From positions 82,617,533 through 82,681,532 of the forward strand of contig NC_068922.1 of NCBI RefSeq assembly GCF_023091745.1: a stretch of DNA of 64,000 nt, in the 5' to 3' direction. The notes beneath the pieces were generated by a model, which saw only the letters and a list, made by a program, of their open reading frames with translations, did not search any database and was not told where the DNA came from. The DNA is from Budorcas taxicolor. Its lineage: Eukaryota; Chordata; Mammalia; Artiodactyla; Bovidae. Shown piece by piece: positions 31,470 through 42,529 of this stretch (position 1 is its first letter; every line of letters begins with the position of its first letter). The position numbers and the translations under genes are program-made.

Positions 31470-32045
31470 TTTTTTGTTTTTAATGTGTATTGGGGTTAGT
31501 TTATTAGCGTCTGCTATACAGCAAAGTGAATCGATTATATGTACATATATGTGTATATATAAAAGCTGAGCACCGAAGAATTGATGCTTTTGAACTGCAG
31601 TGTTGGAGAAGACTTTTGAGAGTCCCTTGGACTGCAAGGAGATCCAACCAGTCCATCATAAAGGAAATCAGCCTCAATATTCATTGGAAGGTCTGAGGCT
31701 GAAGCTGAAGCTCCAATAGCTTGACCACCTGATGTGAAGAGTTGACTCAAGACCCTGATGCTGGGAAAGGTTGAGGGCAGGAGGAGAAGGGGATGACAGA
31801 GGATGAGACGGTTGGATGGCATCACCGACTCAATGGACATGAGTTCGGGTGGACTCCAGGAGTTGGTGATGGACAGGGAGGCTTGGCGTGCTGTGGTCCA
31901 CGGGATCGCAAAGAGTCAGACACAACTGTGTGACTGAACTGAACTGATATATATATCCCCACCCCTGTTTAGCTTCTTTTCCCATGTCGGTCACTGCAGA
32001 TTGTTGAGAAGAGTCCCCTGGGCAGGGTCTTGTGTTGAATCTCAG
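31470..32045 (-). mobile_element. L1 3'-end fragment split by BovB
   Basis: Left part: GTGTATTGGGGTTAGTTTAT, TACAGCAAAGTGAATCGATT. Right part after the BovB: TTAGCTTCTTTTCCCATGTC and AGAAGAGTCCCCTGGGCAGG. Together they make one antisense L1 tail, so BovB inserted later. Confidence 0.82.
31562..31948 (+). mobile_element. BovB 3' fragment nested in L1
   Basis: It begins AAAGCTGAGCACCGAAGAAT and ends in GACTGAACTGAACTGATATA. An ATATATA stretch flanks both sides and could be the target duplication. A 15-bp-scale deletion follows GAGTTGACTC compared with sister copies. Confidence 0.92.
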
Positions 32046-32334
32046 AGCTCTGGCTCCAGAGCTGTTCTCTGACACACCCAGTGGGAGGATGACCCCCGTG
32101 CCACCTTCCTTTCTGCTGTTCCCTCAGTGACATAGTGTGTGTTTCTTAAAAGGTCTATAACTTCTCGTGGCTTCAAGGGACTCTGCAGTAAATCTTCCCA
32201 GCCCCTCCAGAAAAAGGGAAATTTAGATTCCCAATATCTAGCAACCAAGAGCAGTCTATAGATGCTTAACTGTTCTCAACTACAAATATCATGAAACACT
32301 ATTTTATCACATTGTTTTATAATATAGTGTTGTG

Positions 32335-32525
32335 AGCTTTGAAGTCACCTGGCAGATGACATAATGTCAATTCTGTGAATTCCCAGCTGCATAACCTTGT
32401 ACAAATCACTTCCTTCTTTCTCCCTAAGGTTCCTTTTCTGCAAAATGGGGGAAAATAATAATGCTCTTTCAGATGTTTGTGGTGAGAACTGAGGATTAGG
32501 TAAACTGATATAAAAACAGCTATAC
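32335..32525 (+). repeat. MIR SINE relic
   Basis: CTGCATAACCTTGTACAAAT, CACTTCCTTCTTTCTCCCTA, TTTTCTGCAAAATGGGGGAA, AATAATAATGCTCTTTCAGA and GTGAGAACTGAGGATTAGGT follow the MIR body in order. Confidence 0.65.
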
Positions 32526-33888
32526 AACTCTATGTCTTGCATTTGCTTATATTTGGGGTGCTGATTTTGTATGTAGAAAACATTCCATAAATATTACGTA
32601 TCATCAGCAGCAGCATCATGTCATGGTCACTCTTCTTTTTTTGCAAATCTAGTTAACTTTCCACTTGTGGAATTAAAACACTGGAGTTCACAAAGTATTT
32701 CCTTTACATAAATTGGACACATTCAAGGCTACTCTTTGACTGTTCCTCTCATTTGCATTATACTCTGTGTCTTGCCTGCAAGAGAGAAGGATGACCAACA
32801 TTTTGGTGGAAATGGTGCATAACTGTGGCTTTGAACATGCAAATGCATCATTCATGAGCATGTCATTCATCATGCGTGCACAGCAGGGGTGTAGCGGCGT
32901 GGGTGTTAAGTGCTGCTGCTTTTGACTAGAAAAACCCCAGGGGCCAAATTATGTAAATTCCTACTGCACTCAGGATGGTATCCTGCCAACCAGTGGGCAT
33001 AATAAATGTTGATGTTGTAATGAAGATGCTTAAGTTTCTGATAAAATGACTCTTTTCTTCAGATGATCGCTTTAGGACCAAAGGCTTTCCTTGAAGGTGA
33101 AGGGGATTTATGTTTTTACCTAGACTCATAAATTAAGTGAAAAAAAAAAAAACCCACCCATGGCACAGACACTTCTCTCAGACGTAGGGGCGATCATAGG
33201 CTGCAGCACATTCTTTCTCACAGGCAGCACCTGCTAGAAATCTTTTAGTAAGAAATACGACTTTTAGTAAGTCTTACTTTTAGTAAGAAACACTGACTCT
33301 GTGCCCACCTTTTCAGATTTTTTTTTTCTTTTCTTCCAAATACTTGTCAAGTAATGAGGGACTGGTAAAATCTTCACATGTAATTTTGGTCAAGAAGATA
33401 ATCCATTCTATATGGATATAATCCCATACCAAAGGGTAAAAATGTCATCTACAGCAGCTTCACTACAGACAGGGTGGCCAGGATCAGCTCTGCTGCAGTA
33501 ACATGCTTCAGAACCTCAGCGGTTTAACCATAAGAATGTATTTCCTACCCGAGCAAATTCCATTCTAGTCTGTGTCTCTTCACGGCCACTGTCTTGAAAT
33601 GCTGATTCAGAGATTCAGACCCTCCTGTCTTTTGATCCCAACATCTCTTCATTTGTGCTCACTAGGTGGGGGGAAAGATAGAGCCTATAGGATTCGCGTC
33701 CGTTCTGTGGTGCCTTGGTGTATTGACGACCACAGAACAAAGCTGTGGTCTTAATGCCCCAGCTAACCTCAAGAATAGTGGAAAATGTTGGGGGAGGGGT
33801 GTCACAAATATTTATGATCCTTAAGAGTATAAAGACATGGTTATCAAAACATATTCTGAGAAATATCAGGGCTATAAGATATTCTGAG
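32526..33888. other. Unassigned intergenic stretch
   Basis: There is no gene. A direct short duplication (AGTAAGAAATACGACTTTT / AGTAAGTCTTACTTTTAGT) lies near 33247-33290. Text at 33470-33560 (CTGCTGCAGTAACATGCTTC, CCTCAGCGGTTTAACCATAA) recalls an old LTR/DNA repeat that I cannot name. A poly-A run lies near 33140-33151. Confidence 0.4.
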
Positions 33889-34088
33889 GGCCTTCCCAGG
33901 TGGCTTGGTGGTAAAGAATCTGCCTGCCAAAGCAGGAGGCCCAGGAAATGCAGGTTCAATCCCTGGGTTGGAAGATTCCTCTAGAGAAGGCAATGGCAAC
34001 CCACTTCAGTATTCTTGCCTGGAGAATCCTATGGATAAAGGAGCCGGGCAGGGTACAGACCATGGGGTTGCAAAGAGTTGGAAGAAAA
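33889..34088 (+). mobile_element. Bov-tA SINE (diverged)
   Basis: The head is GGCCTTCCCAGGTGGCTTGG with an extra insertion (GGAGGCCCAGGAAATGCAGG), then the body GCAATGGCAACCCACTTCAG and GGGGTTGCAAAGAGTTGGA. Confidence 0.9.
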
Positions 34089-35039
34089 TTTAAAAGACCA
34101 GAGGCATCCAGTTAAGTAAGACACTATTGCTAATGTGACCCTCTAATTTCCCTGCTTAGAAATTCTTAATGCACATTAGGCTGTTGTCAACTCTGAGAAA
34201 CCATTCTACAAATAGGCACGGTTATCTTTGTTTAATGCAGTTTTCTTTTTCAAACTCGATTGACCATAGAATAATTCTTTTCACAACACCCATGAACCTA
34301 ATGTCCCATTGAACTCACTTTAGGCAAATATTCCATTAGGCATCTTGAAATACTAGAGTGCAAAGCCTAATGGGCATATTATACATATTTATTGCCAGAA
34401 TATTACATGAATGAATGCAGAGTCACTTTTCAGAGTCAGGGACACCCACTGAGTCAAATTTTCCCAGAACTGAAGTTTTACCTGACACCAGCCCGAAAGT
34501 TGAAAAATAAGAACCCTAGGTCAGGCAACTACCTTTTGCTTTTAAGATGCTGCGCACTGGTTCTGATGGGTTTGTTGGTGTTTTTCCCCTTTGATGACCT
34601 GAGTCGTTTTTTCTGTGTGTCATCAGCCACAGCTCATTTGCCCAAGATTTCACAGTGAAATCATCAGGGTGTTTTGCTCAGCATGTGCCATGAATCCCAC
34701 ACTTCCCTCTGCATGGGACTTTAGGAGTAGAAAACCAACCCCTCCTTGTGATGGAGAGAATTGAAATTGTATGTTGTATGAGCTGTGCTGTAGATGGAGT
34801 TCCATGTTGAAAACCTTGAAGGCTCCACATAGGGAGATGCAGCAACAGAGACTGAGCTAGTTTCCCATTGCACGCCATCCAGCGCAGTGAGGTTCTGAGC
34901 CGTGCTTGGGCGTTGGAACAGCAGCTGATGGTTTGCCTTGAGCCCAGAGACTGGCTGCCTGTCAGCAGTGAACCAGGGAATCTCATTGGAGAAAACAGTA
35001 CGGAACCAACCCTCTCTGCCATCTGATTTTCTGTAATCC
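34089..35039. other. Unassigned intergenic stretch
   Basis: No family or gene was recognised. The 34678-35110 part shows overlapping minus frames of 114-129 codons with no motif; they overlap each other in different phases and coding is unsupported. Confidence 0.4.
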
Positions 35040-35256
35040 AGGAGGGTGGTTATGGCGAATGGCCACACACAGAGGAAGGAATCCAGGAGGGGGTTATGGC
35101 GAATGGCCACACACAGAGGAAGGAATCCAGGAGGGGGTTATGGCGAATGGCCACACACAGAGGAAGGAATCCAGGAGGGGGTTATGGCGAATGGTCACAC
35201 ACAGAGGAAGGAATCCAGGAGGGGGTTATGGCGAATGGCCACACACAGAGGAAGGA
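35040..35256. repeat. Minisatellite: 44-bp unit, about 4.9 copies
   Basis: Unit starts are at 35040 (45 bp, with GGGTGGTT), 35085, 35129, 35173 and 35217 (partial). Each has AGGAGGGGGTTATGGCGAAT then GGCCACACACAGAGGAAGGA. The fourth has GGTCACAC, a single C-to-T change. The unit is not a multiple of three. Frames through it (EWPHTEEGIQE-like repeats) are spurious. Confidence 0.97.
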
Positions 35257-35880
35257 TTAAATATAACAGAGTGCTCACACTCTGCATCAGAAGTTACCGC
35301 TTCTGGCACCGTGGAGGCGGGTTGTTGGCGCTGGCCATTGCCAGGAGGTCTTCCATGAGGAGGTGGTACTGAGGAATAGAGTCGTCTGTGGGGAAAAGGA
35401 CAGTAACGAGCTGCTTGTAATGCTGTGCAAACTCAATGAGTTTGATGAAACACAGATTGCGGGACCGTTTCCCGGACGACCACTGGACACGACCGTGTGT
35501 GCTGAGACGTGCTCGCTCCCGGCGGCCGCGGATCCGACAGGGAAACCGCCTTTCTGCTGCCTGCTTGCTGGGCATCTTGACAAAGAGGGTGACGGAGGAA
35601 AGAGCGCGAGCCCCGCCCCCCGGCCCCCCAGGTCCGCGGGCCTCCACGCGCGGGGCCGGGCGGACACAGTGGCCACAGAGCAGCTGTCTGTGGAGGTGTG
35701 CAGCCTCCCGTCGAAGGCGCAAATGGAAAGCGACCGGGACGGGGGTGCCTAGAGATGCGCCAGGCGGCGCTCCAGGGCCCGCAGAGCCAGCTCTGGACAC
35801 TTCCGTACCGCTCACGGCGTCGCAAACGCAGACACTGAGAGCGACCGTGGAGAAATGTCTAACCGTTTGACAGCCATACT
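35257..35880. other. CpG-rich segment with an unrecognised minus-strand frame
   Basis: CpG density rises sharply between about 35,460 and 35,830 compared with flanks. A minus-strand frame (35294-35815, 173 codons) ends RNLCFIKLIEFAQHYK and then LVTVLFPTDDSIPQYHLL before a terminal basic CQKR. The last about 60 residues look compositionally like real helical protein, whereas the N-terminal 110 are GC-driven (Arg/Pro/Gly-rich). I could not match it to a family. It may be an exon or processed-pseudogene fragment at a small CpG island, or chance. Frames overlapping on the plus strand are equally long, which lowers confidence. Confidence 0.25.
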
Positions 35881-36012
35881 GAACCTCGCGTGAAACAAAC
35901 GGATTTCGTATGATTTGCGCCCTTTTGAATGTTTACTTTTCTGGTAAGGTAAGTCTTTTTTAGCATACTTTACAAAAGTTCTCCCCAGATGGGTTAGGGA
36001 TTTCCCCACAGA

Positions 36013-36269
36013 CAGTTTAAGAACGGGGGCTTCCCTGGTGGCTCAGCTGGTAAAGAACCTGCCTGCAACGCAAGAGACCACCTGCAAGGCAGGAGACCCA
36101 GGATTAATCCCTGGGTGGGGAAGACCCCCGGGAGAAGGAAATGGCAACCCACTCCAGTATTCTTGTCTGGGAAACCCCATGGTCAGAGGGGCTTGGTGGG
36201 CTACAGTCCATGGGGTTCCAAAGAATCAGACATAACTTGGCAACTAAGCCACCACCACCAGTTTAAGAA
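36013..36269 (+). mobile_element. Bov-tA SINE with duplicated head segment and 11-bp TSD
   Basis: The SINE spans about 36027-36258. CAGTTTAAGAA at 36013-36023 recurs at 36259-36269. In the tRNA-like head, CCTGCAACGCAAGAGACCA is followed by a second CCTGCAAGGCAGGAGACCC, a tandem duplication of roughly 22 bp. A (CCA)n tract ends the element. Confidence 0.93.
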
Positions 36270-36536
36270 TCAGCGAACTGGAGTTGCAGGGGCAGGTTTA
36301 GTCTGCATTTCTTACAAGCCTCATGGATTTTAAGAACAATACTAAGATGTCTACCTTTTGGTTTTCTCAACATTTGATAAGCAGATTACATCATTATTAG
36401 ATAACTGGATATACCAGGAACCTCTCACATGAACTATTGCAAAGCAAACGAAATGTTGAGATAATCTGTGCCAACTTTTCTGCGCGTTGCACAAGGAGAA
36501 TGATCAAATAAGTTCAATTTTGTAGAAGAATGAGTG

Positions 36537-36825
36537 GACCTCCCTGGTGGCCCAGTGGTTAAGAATCTGCCTGCGGATGCAGGGGACATGGGTTCCACCC
36601 CTGGTCCAGGAAGATCCCACATGCCGTGGGGCAGCTGAGCGCATGCACCACAACCACCAACGCCCGCACGCCTAGAGCCCGTGCCCTCCAGCAAGACAAA
36701 CCACCACAGTGAGAAGCCCACACTCAAGGGCGAAGAGTAGCCTCATTTCACTGCAGCTAGAGAAAGCTCATGGGCAGCGAGGGAGACCCAGCTCAGTCAC
36801 AGATAAATGAATGATAGAACGGAAT
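36537..36825 (+). mobile_element. CHR-type SINE, near full length
   Basis: Head ACCTCCCTGGTGGCCCAGTG, GGTTCCACCCCTGGTCCAGG (B-box-like), CACATGCCGTGGGGCAGCTG, ACAGTGAGAAGCCCACACTC, CTGCAGCTAGAGAAAGCTC and an A-rich end (AGATAAATGAATGATAGAA). Sense version of the antisense copies elsewhere. Confidence 0.82.
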
Positions 36826-36867
36826 GAACGGGCCCGGCGGCAGCCAGCCTTGCTTCTTTCCTGGATG

Positions 36868-37000
36868 CAGTTTACGCAGCGAATGTTTGCTGAGCATTAG
36901 CCATGTTGCAGGCATGGCTCCAACTGCTGAGGCTGAGAAAGTGAGTTAGAACGCCGAGGCTCCTGCTACAGGACATTCACATACAACTGGGGCTAATCTG
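36868..37000 (+). repeat. Ancient interspersed repeat, family unassigned
   Basis: GAATGTTTGCTGAGCATTAG and GCAGGCATGGCTCCAACTGC resemble the old repeat type 'aTtTatTGAgCacctacTaTGTgcCAGGCA'. Confidence 0.4.
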
Positions 37001-37385
37001 AGACGGAATAGTTACAATTCATAAGGAAATATTGTGATCAGTTTACATGTCTCAAGATACCAAGTGTGCGGTTGTAGTCCCTAGTTTGTAGGAACTATAA
37101 ATTCAGAAATAATTGCAAATAAACACATTGAAGGCAGTAAAAAGGAGTGAGATTACCAAAGGAAAGAGTACACATAGAGAGAAGGACTGTGGAATGAGAT
37201 AGGAGACACGGGCGTGAGGGAGTTATGGAAAAGAGGAGAAGTTGGCAAAGGAGGCTGAGAAGGAGGGAGCAGTGGGACGGGGGTGTGGGGTTTTGGAACC
37301 AGGAGAAGAGAGTGGACCGAGAGGAAGGGCACGCCAGCTGTGTCAGACGCTGCTGGGGTCACAGACGGGAGCACCGGGACCTTCT
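37001..37385. other. Unassigned purine-rich stretch
   Basis: 37,190-37,330 is strongly purine-rich on the plus strand (GGAGAAGTTGGCAAAGGAGG). Frames through it are Glu/Arg-rich by composition. No gene was seen. Confidence 0.45.
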
Positions 37386-37548
37386 GATTCAGAAAGTGAC
37401 AGTGGGAGGAGCTCGGTCGTGTCCAACTCTTTGCGGCCCCACGGCCGATACAGCGGATTTTCCCCGCCCAGGAATCGAACCGGTGTCTCCTGCACTGCAG
37501 GCAGATTCTTTACCAACTGAGCTTTCAGGGAAGCCCTCGGATTCAGAA
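37386..37548 (-). mobile_element. Bov-tA SINE with internal deletion, 9-bp flanks
   Basis: The antisense 3' part (GCTCGGTCGTGTCCAACTCT) jumps from ACGGCCGATACAGCGG to CCAGGAATCGAACCGGTGTC, missing about 60-70 bp of the body; the tRNA-like head complement is present. GATTCAGAA lies at 37386-37394 and 37540-37548. Confidence 0.9.
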
Positions 37549-38633
37549 GTGCGGAGCTTATGGATGACCAGGTAAGGAGGCAATTGTGTGCAGAATGGCA
37601 GAGATAAAGACCAATGGAGGTAAGTTGGAAAGAGCCCAGCCAGAGACGAATTGGAGAGGGGAACAGAAACAAGTCTCTTCAGGAGTTATAACCCCAAGGG
37701 GGCAGACACACGGGGCAATCACCGGGGGCAGAGAGACTTTATGTAAATTCTAAGAGCACTTCTTCGGGGGAAAACATCAAGTAAGTAACAGACGGGTCAT
37801 AAAGAGGGAAGGCACGCTCCAGTGTGGGCTCACTGAGCTAATTTGGGAGCAGAAGTAATGGGGCTGCCAGCCGAGAACAGTGCACAGCAGAGAACCCTCT
37901 GAAGCAAGGGCAGGAGCTGAGGGATGGTTCGCTTGTCTGATTTGGGGGCTACACTTCTTAAGCTCTGTAAGTGGTGCTACCAGGCAAATCGCACAGACGT
38001 GTGTTTGCAAGCACAAACTCCTTTGTAATCTCACTGAGCAATTCGTACAATCACACCTTTCTCCACTCAAGTAATTAACACCGCTACTTAAGTACTAAAT
38101 TGATTGGCTCTCTTGCTTACAAGCTCTTCGCGTTTCAGCTGCAGTTAGGAACCAGCAGAGACGGTTCTCTAAGGGAACGGGTGCCGGGCAACTTTCCGTC
38201 ATTTCCTGTCCTCAGTTTTGCACTGATGTGTATTAACTAAAACAGAAGGAGAGGCAGCAGTCCACTTTTCATTTTTTTTGCCTTTCAGAACATTTTATCC
38301 TAATGAAGGAAAAGTAAAATGTATCACATGATTATTCTATAATACATTTATTCTATAACATGTTATAATACAATATTACTTTAACAAAATATAAATATAT
38401 GTAAATGCAATTATATTTACATAATACAAATACAGAAATATTGAAAAATACAAAATACAATATATATATCTGCCAAATGTGTGTATATATGTATATATAC
38501 TACATGAATTAATATAAAATGTATTTACTTATATTTATAAAATATATATGCACACACATACACACCTTTGACAAATGCATAGTGCTTCCTATTTTCAGTT
38601 CTCTTTGTATTTTATTCCATATTTTGTCAGCTT
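37549..38633. other. Unassigned stretch with AT-rich tract
   Basis: 38,270-38,570 is very AT-rich (repeated ATAATACAAT and ATATATAT motifs). Elsewhere no family or gene was recognised; the longest frame is 97 codons, motif-free. Confidence 0.45.
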
Positions 38634-38860
38634 GCATGTGTGTGTGCTCAGAGTCACTCAGTCGTGTCTGACTCTTTCGACCCCGTGGACGGCAGCCCGC
38701 CAGGCTCCTCTGTCCCTGGGATTTCCCAGGCAAGAATACTGGAGTGGGCTGCCATTTCCCCCAGGGCATCTTCCCGACCCAGGGATGGAAGCTGCATCTC
38801 CTGTGTCTCCTGCATTGGCAGGTGGATTCTTTACCACTTGAGCCACCTGGGAAGCCCCTT
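38634..38860 (-). mobile_element. Bov-tA SINE
   Basis: Antisense GTCACTCAGTCGTGTCTGAC, GACGGCAGCCCGCCAGGCTC, ATCTTCCCGACCCAGGGATG, then head complement GAGCCACCTGGGAAGCCCC. A short TG run touches its 3' end. Confidence 0.94.
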
Positions 38861-39389
38861 CATAAGTTTATACGTTGCTATATTTTGTACATAATACATA
38901 GTATATTTCTATATAACGGTACTCACTTATATATTACCATCTCAGAGGCATAATACAAAAGGAAAATTTTGGTCAGCTGTTTCATCGTTCATTTCAGATA
39001 CACCTGGTCAGTGGATGGTTACTTCAGTCATGCTGGGTCCCAGACTTCTTCCCTCTTGAGACATTGCCTTCCTGTAGAGTCTTGGATAAAGCATGTCTTC
39101 TTAACTACTTTGGCCTAGCAGTGACCTGTATCCCTTCTACTCACATTCCATCAGTGAGAAGTAGTTGTACGGCACCTCTTAGATGCAAGCAGCCTTGGGG
39201 ACTACAGATATGTTTACTCTCATCAGCCCTTCTAGCACAACTCTCTGCTATGTAAGGAAACCATGTCACTCTGAGGGCTGGCCAGCTATCTACTACAGGA
39301 AATGAGCATTTCAAGGTCAAGAGCGGTCACTTCAACACGTGGTGCTCTTTGCCTACACGGTGTTTGAAAGAATTTAGAGTTCTTCTCCA
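38861..39389. other. Unassigned intergenic stretch
   Basis: No gene or family was recognised. Frames are at most 69 codons. Confidence 0.45.
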
Positions 39390-39822
39390 GTAGTCATGTG
39401 TGAATGTAAATTGGACCATAAAGAAGGCTGAGCACCAAAGAATTGATGCTTTTGAACTGTGGCATTGGAGAAGACTCTTGAGAGTCCCTTGGACAGCTAG
39501 GATATCAAACCAATCCATCCTAAAGGAAATCTACCCTGAATATTCACTGGAAGGACTGATGCTGAAGCTGAAGCTCCAGTACTTTGGCCACCTGATGTGA
39601 AGAGCTGACTCATTGGAAAAGACCTTGATGCTGGGAAAGACGGAGGGCAGGAGGAGAAGGGGACAGTAGGGGATGAGATGGTTGGATGGCATCACCGACT
39701 CAATCAATGGTCATGAATCTGAGCAAACTCTGGGAGATAGTGAAGGACAGAGGAGCCTGATGGTGCTGCAGTTCATCGGGTCACAGAGAGTCAGACACGA
39801 CTTAGTGGCTGAACAACAGCAG
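39390..39822 (+). mobile_element. BovB 3' fragment
   Basis: It begins AGTAGTCATGTGTGAATGTA and proceeds through TGATGCTTTTGAACTGTGGC and CAGTACTTTGGCCACCTGAT to CACGACTTAGTGGCTGAACA. An extra ATCA in ACTCAATCAATGGTCATG and other small changes break the frame. Confidence 0.93.
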
Positions 39823-42129
39823 AGTTCTTCTATACAGAGAAATTAAAAAATGAAACATAAGAATTGTCCTACTATAACTCAATCTTGATAAATAAGAGCC
39901 TCTGAATATCATTTAAGTGAGAAAATGTGGGAGTTTTTTTCTTCCTTTTTTTGTCATGTAGAGTTTATTAACCTGGAAATCTGAACATGAACTATGAATC
40001 TTGTCATAACCTATACTTCACAACTAGCACTAATTATACATTTGGACTGAAAGGCATTTATTGCTTTCTTATTTACAAGATCACACCAGTGACTAGCGGC
40101 AATGATGAAGAACAGTTGACATCAGTGCCATTCAAAAGGGTATATAACAGGACAAATAATGTCCTGAGACAGCCACTAAAACCAAACTTGAACTGAAGGC
40201 TAGGGAAATGATCATTCCTCACCATAATTGTAACATATAAAGCATTAAATGATTTCTTCATTATGACATTTTAATCACATCACATACTCTTCATAGAGAA
40301 ATAGTTCTTTGAATTTTTGTGAATTCTTTATACCATTGCATATACATTTATTGTATATAATATTTATACATTTAACAACATTTGGTTTGTGTTTTTCATT
40401 TTTTGGTCTTGATGAATTCTTCTTTTGAAAGTGTAATATCTGAGCTGAGGGCTATGCACACGAGAGGCAGAATATTAGAATCTCAGTGAATCTGCTCAGC
40501 ACAGTGAAGAGAATTCCTTGTACTAATACTTTAGGTGTCACTTTGCTCTTTTTTTGACTTAGTGCATATTGAGGTCTCTGAAAATAGATAGCCACAATGA
40601 AGGTTCAAGGTAGATAGCAAGTTAAAATGGAAAAGAATTCTTGCTTTTCAAATAATCTTTGGGAAGACACATATGAAATTTAGGAACAAAGTAGATCATT
40701 TTTCACTGAACTCCTTCCCTGCCCCTGCACCAGAAGATTTTCATTTATAAAATCTACATCGTCACCACCAGTTTATTGAAAAGTCGTCTCGTAAGAAATA
40801 TCATAAGAGTGCACATTTGGAGAAAGAAAAAAAAAGGCTTTTCCTTTATCACTGAGATGAGCAGAGTACAAAAGTATACTTATAAATAAATTGTAAAGCA
40901 ACCAGCCAGACCTTACAACCTTTAAAATATCTCAACCTCCTCACAATGTCATGAAGTTGTATGTGCAACTTGAAGGGATATTTCACAAATATTTTTAACG
41001 TCCAATTAAGTTAATTTATGAAGTGAAGAATCGAGGTGATTGTGCTAGAACCCTGCTCCTCTTCCGTCACCCAGTTTGCTGCCATGGGAGACCAGTCTGT
41101 GCGGGGTCATCACGCTCCCGTGTCCTTCGTCCTTTGACCCTGAAGGCTGTTTGACCAGCGGGAGCACCAGCAGGTGGTCGTGGAGGAGGAGCAGCGCGGA
41201 GGCGTGGCGTTGCTGCATCTGGGCCACCGGCACCAGCTTGTCTCAGGCTGAACTGTTTGAAAGCTGGTTTGGCAATAAGATTAAAAGGTTGAGAGGAAAC
41301 ATTTGGGTGGAATTGTTAGAGTCTACAGGAGTGTGTAACAAGTGGGGCAAAGAGGAAGAGTTGACAGAAAGTGATTCAAAGAGCTGCAAGCCGGGGGGCA
41401 GGAGAAGCAGTCTGTCAGGCGGGACTGGGAGGGATGTGCCGCAGGTCACTCCAGGCGGCAGGCAGCGGGGGTAGAGGTGGCACCCACGGTCGTGTGGAAG
41501 TCACCGTGAGAAGCCGTCTGCAGAAGAAAACAGCTTCCATTTGGATAAAAACAAGTGTTCTTTCTGCCGGTTTGACATTGAGATGAACTTGAGGAGCAGA
41601 TGGTGGCAAATGCGAAGCTGGGTCACGGTGAAGGGGGCGGAGCCGGGATCTAGACTCGGGAAGGGACAGGGCTGGAAGAGAACTGGTGCATCTCAGCTGA
41701 ACTATTGAATCACACACAGGAAACGAGACTGGGATGAACCCTCACTCACAGGAAGAGGGGAAACGAGAAGACTGCGAGGCATGAAGGTGGCGTTAAACAC
41801 AGTAAAGTGTAGTAAGGGTTTAGTGCGGAGCCTGGTTCAGAGCAAGTGTGTTTAATAAAAACTTGGCTATCATTGAAGTTGCTGTTAGTGTTGAGTTAAA
41901 GCGAGTCAGGACGATGAAATATTATGCATGTGATGAGGCTTTAAGCAATGATTTTGCTAGTTTTAAATGCTATAACACTGGCATATATAGAGAAGGGTAT
42001 AGAGAGGTGGCGAAAAAAATAGGTTAAGAAATAGTCTGCTCTCTGGCTGTCCTCAAATCACTTAGACTTTCTAGGCTCCGTATTTATCTTCTGCATCCCT
42101 TCCAATGGACTGTGGAAGGCTTGGTGACT
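39823..42129. other. Unassigned intergenic stretch (about 2.3 kb)
   Basis: This is the longest stretch with little recognisable repeat. 39,840-41,000 is AT-rich; 41,040-41,720 is GC-richer with overlapping frames of up to 132 codons on both strands and no motif. It is a sensible place to look for conserved non-coding DNA. Confidence 0.45.
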
Positions 42130-42327
42130 CCCTGAGTGTCCGCACAGCTTGCGTGTTAGGAGCACGGGCCGTGCACTCAGCCTGCCTGGGCGGAGCCGTG
42201 GCTGCCCTTCTGGGCAGTGCTGTGAGGCTGGACAAACGCTGTCTTTCTGCGCCTCAATTTTCTTCTCCTGGAAAATGGAGTCGTGACATCACCTACTTCT
42301 GTTTTGGAAACGAGTTGGGTGCTTAAT
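42130..42327 (+). repeat. MIR-like relic
   Basis: CTGTCTTTCTGCGCCTCAAT, TTTCTTCTCCTGGAAAATGG and AGTCGTGACATCACCTACTT follow the MIR order 'cctcagtttcctcatctgtaaaatggg... tacctac'. Confidence 0.55.
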
Positions 42328-42369
42328 TAACTCCTCTTCTTACTCAGCCAGATCTGCGGTCAGTGTTCA

Positions 42370-42529
42370 GGCTGCTCCAGCTGTGCTGCGCGGCCTTCTC
42401 TCTCTGGTTGGAACATACAGGTGTGGTTGCCCGTGTCGTGTGGGATCTTCCTTCCCCAGCCAGGGGTCGAACCACATCTCCTGCAGTAGAAGGCGCTTTC
42501 CTAATTGCTGGACCACCAGAGAAGTCCCA
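42370..42529 (-). mobile_element. CHR-type SINE fragment
   Basis: Antisense CAGCTGTGCTGCGCGGCCTT, GTGTGGGATCTTCCTTCCCC, AGCCAGGGGTCGAACCACAT and head complement GACCACCAGAGAAGTCCC. The middle is shortened. Confidence 0.72.

Noticed and set aside
34678..35110. Two overlapping minus frames of 114 and 129 codons
   Set aside because: Different phases over the same DNA and no similarity that I recognise; nothing distinguishes either from chance.
35046..35372. EWPHTEEGIQE-type repeat proteins
   Set aside because: The reading frame is created by the 44-bp tandem repeat and shifts phase each unit.
35812..36009. Possible ribosomal protein L36a-like processed pseudogene (RTF-K--K--P pattern, minus strand)
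   Set aside because: Only about nine of 24 residues agree by eye, with no coherent DNA-level match or poly-A. Too weak to list.
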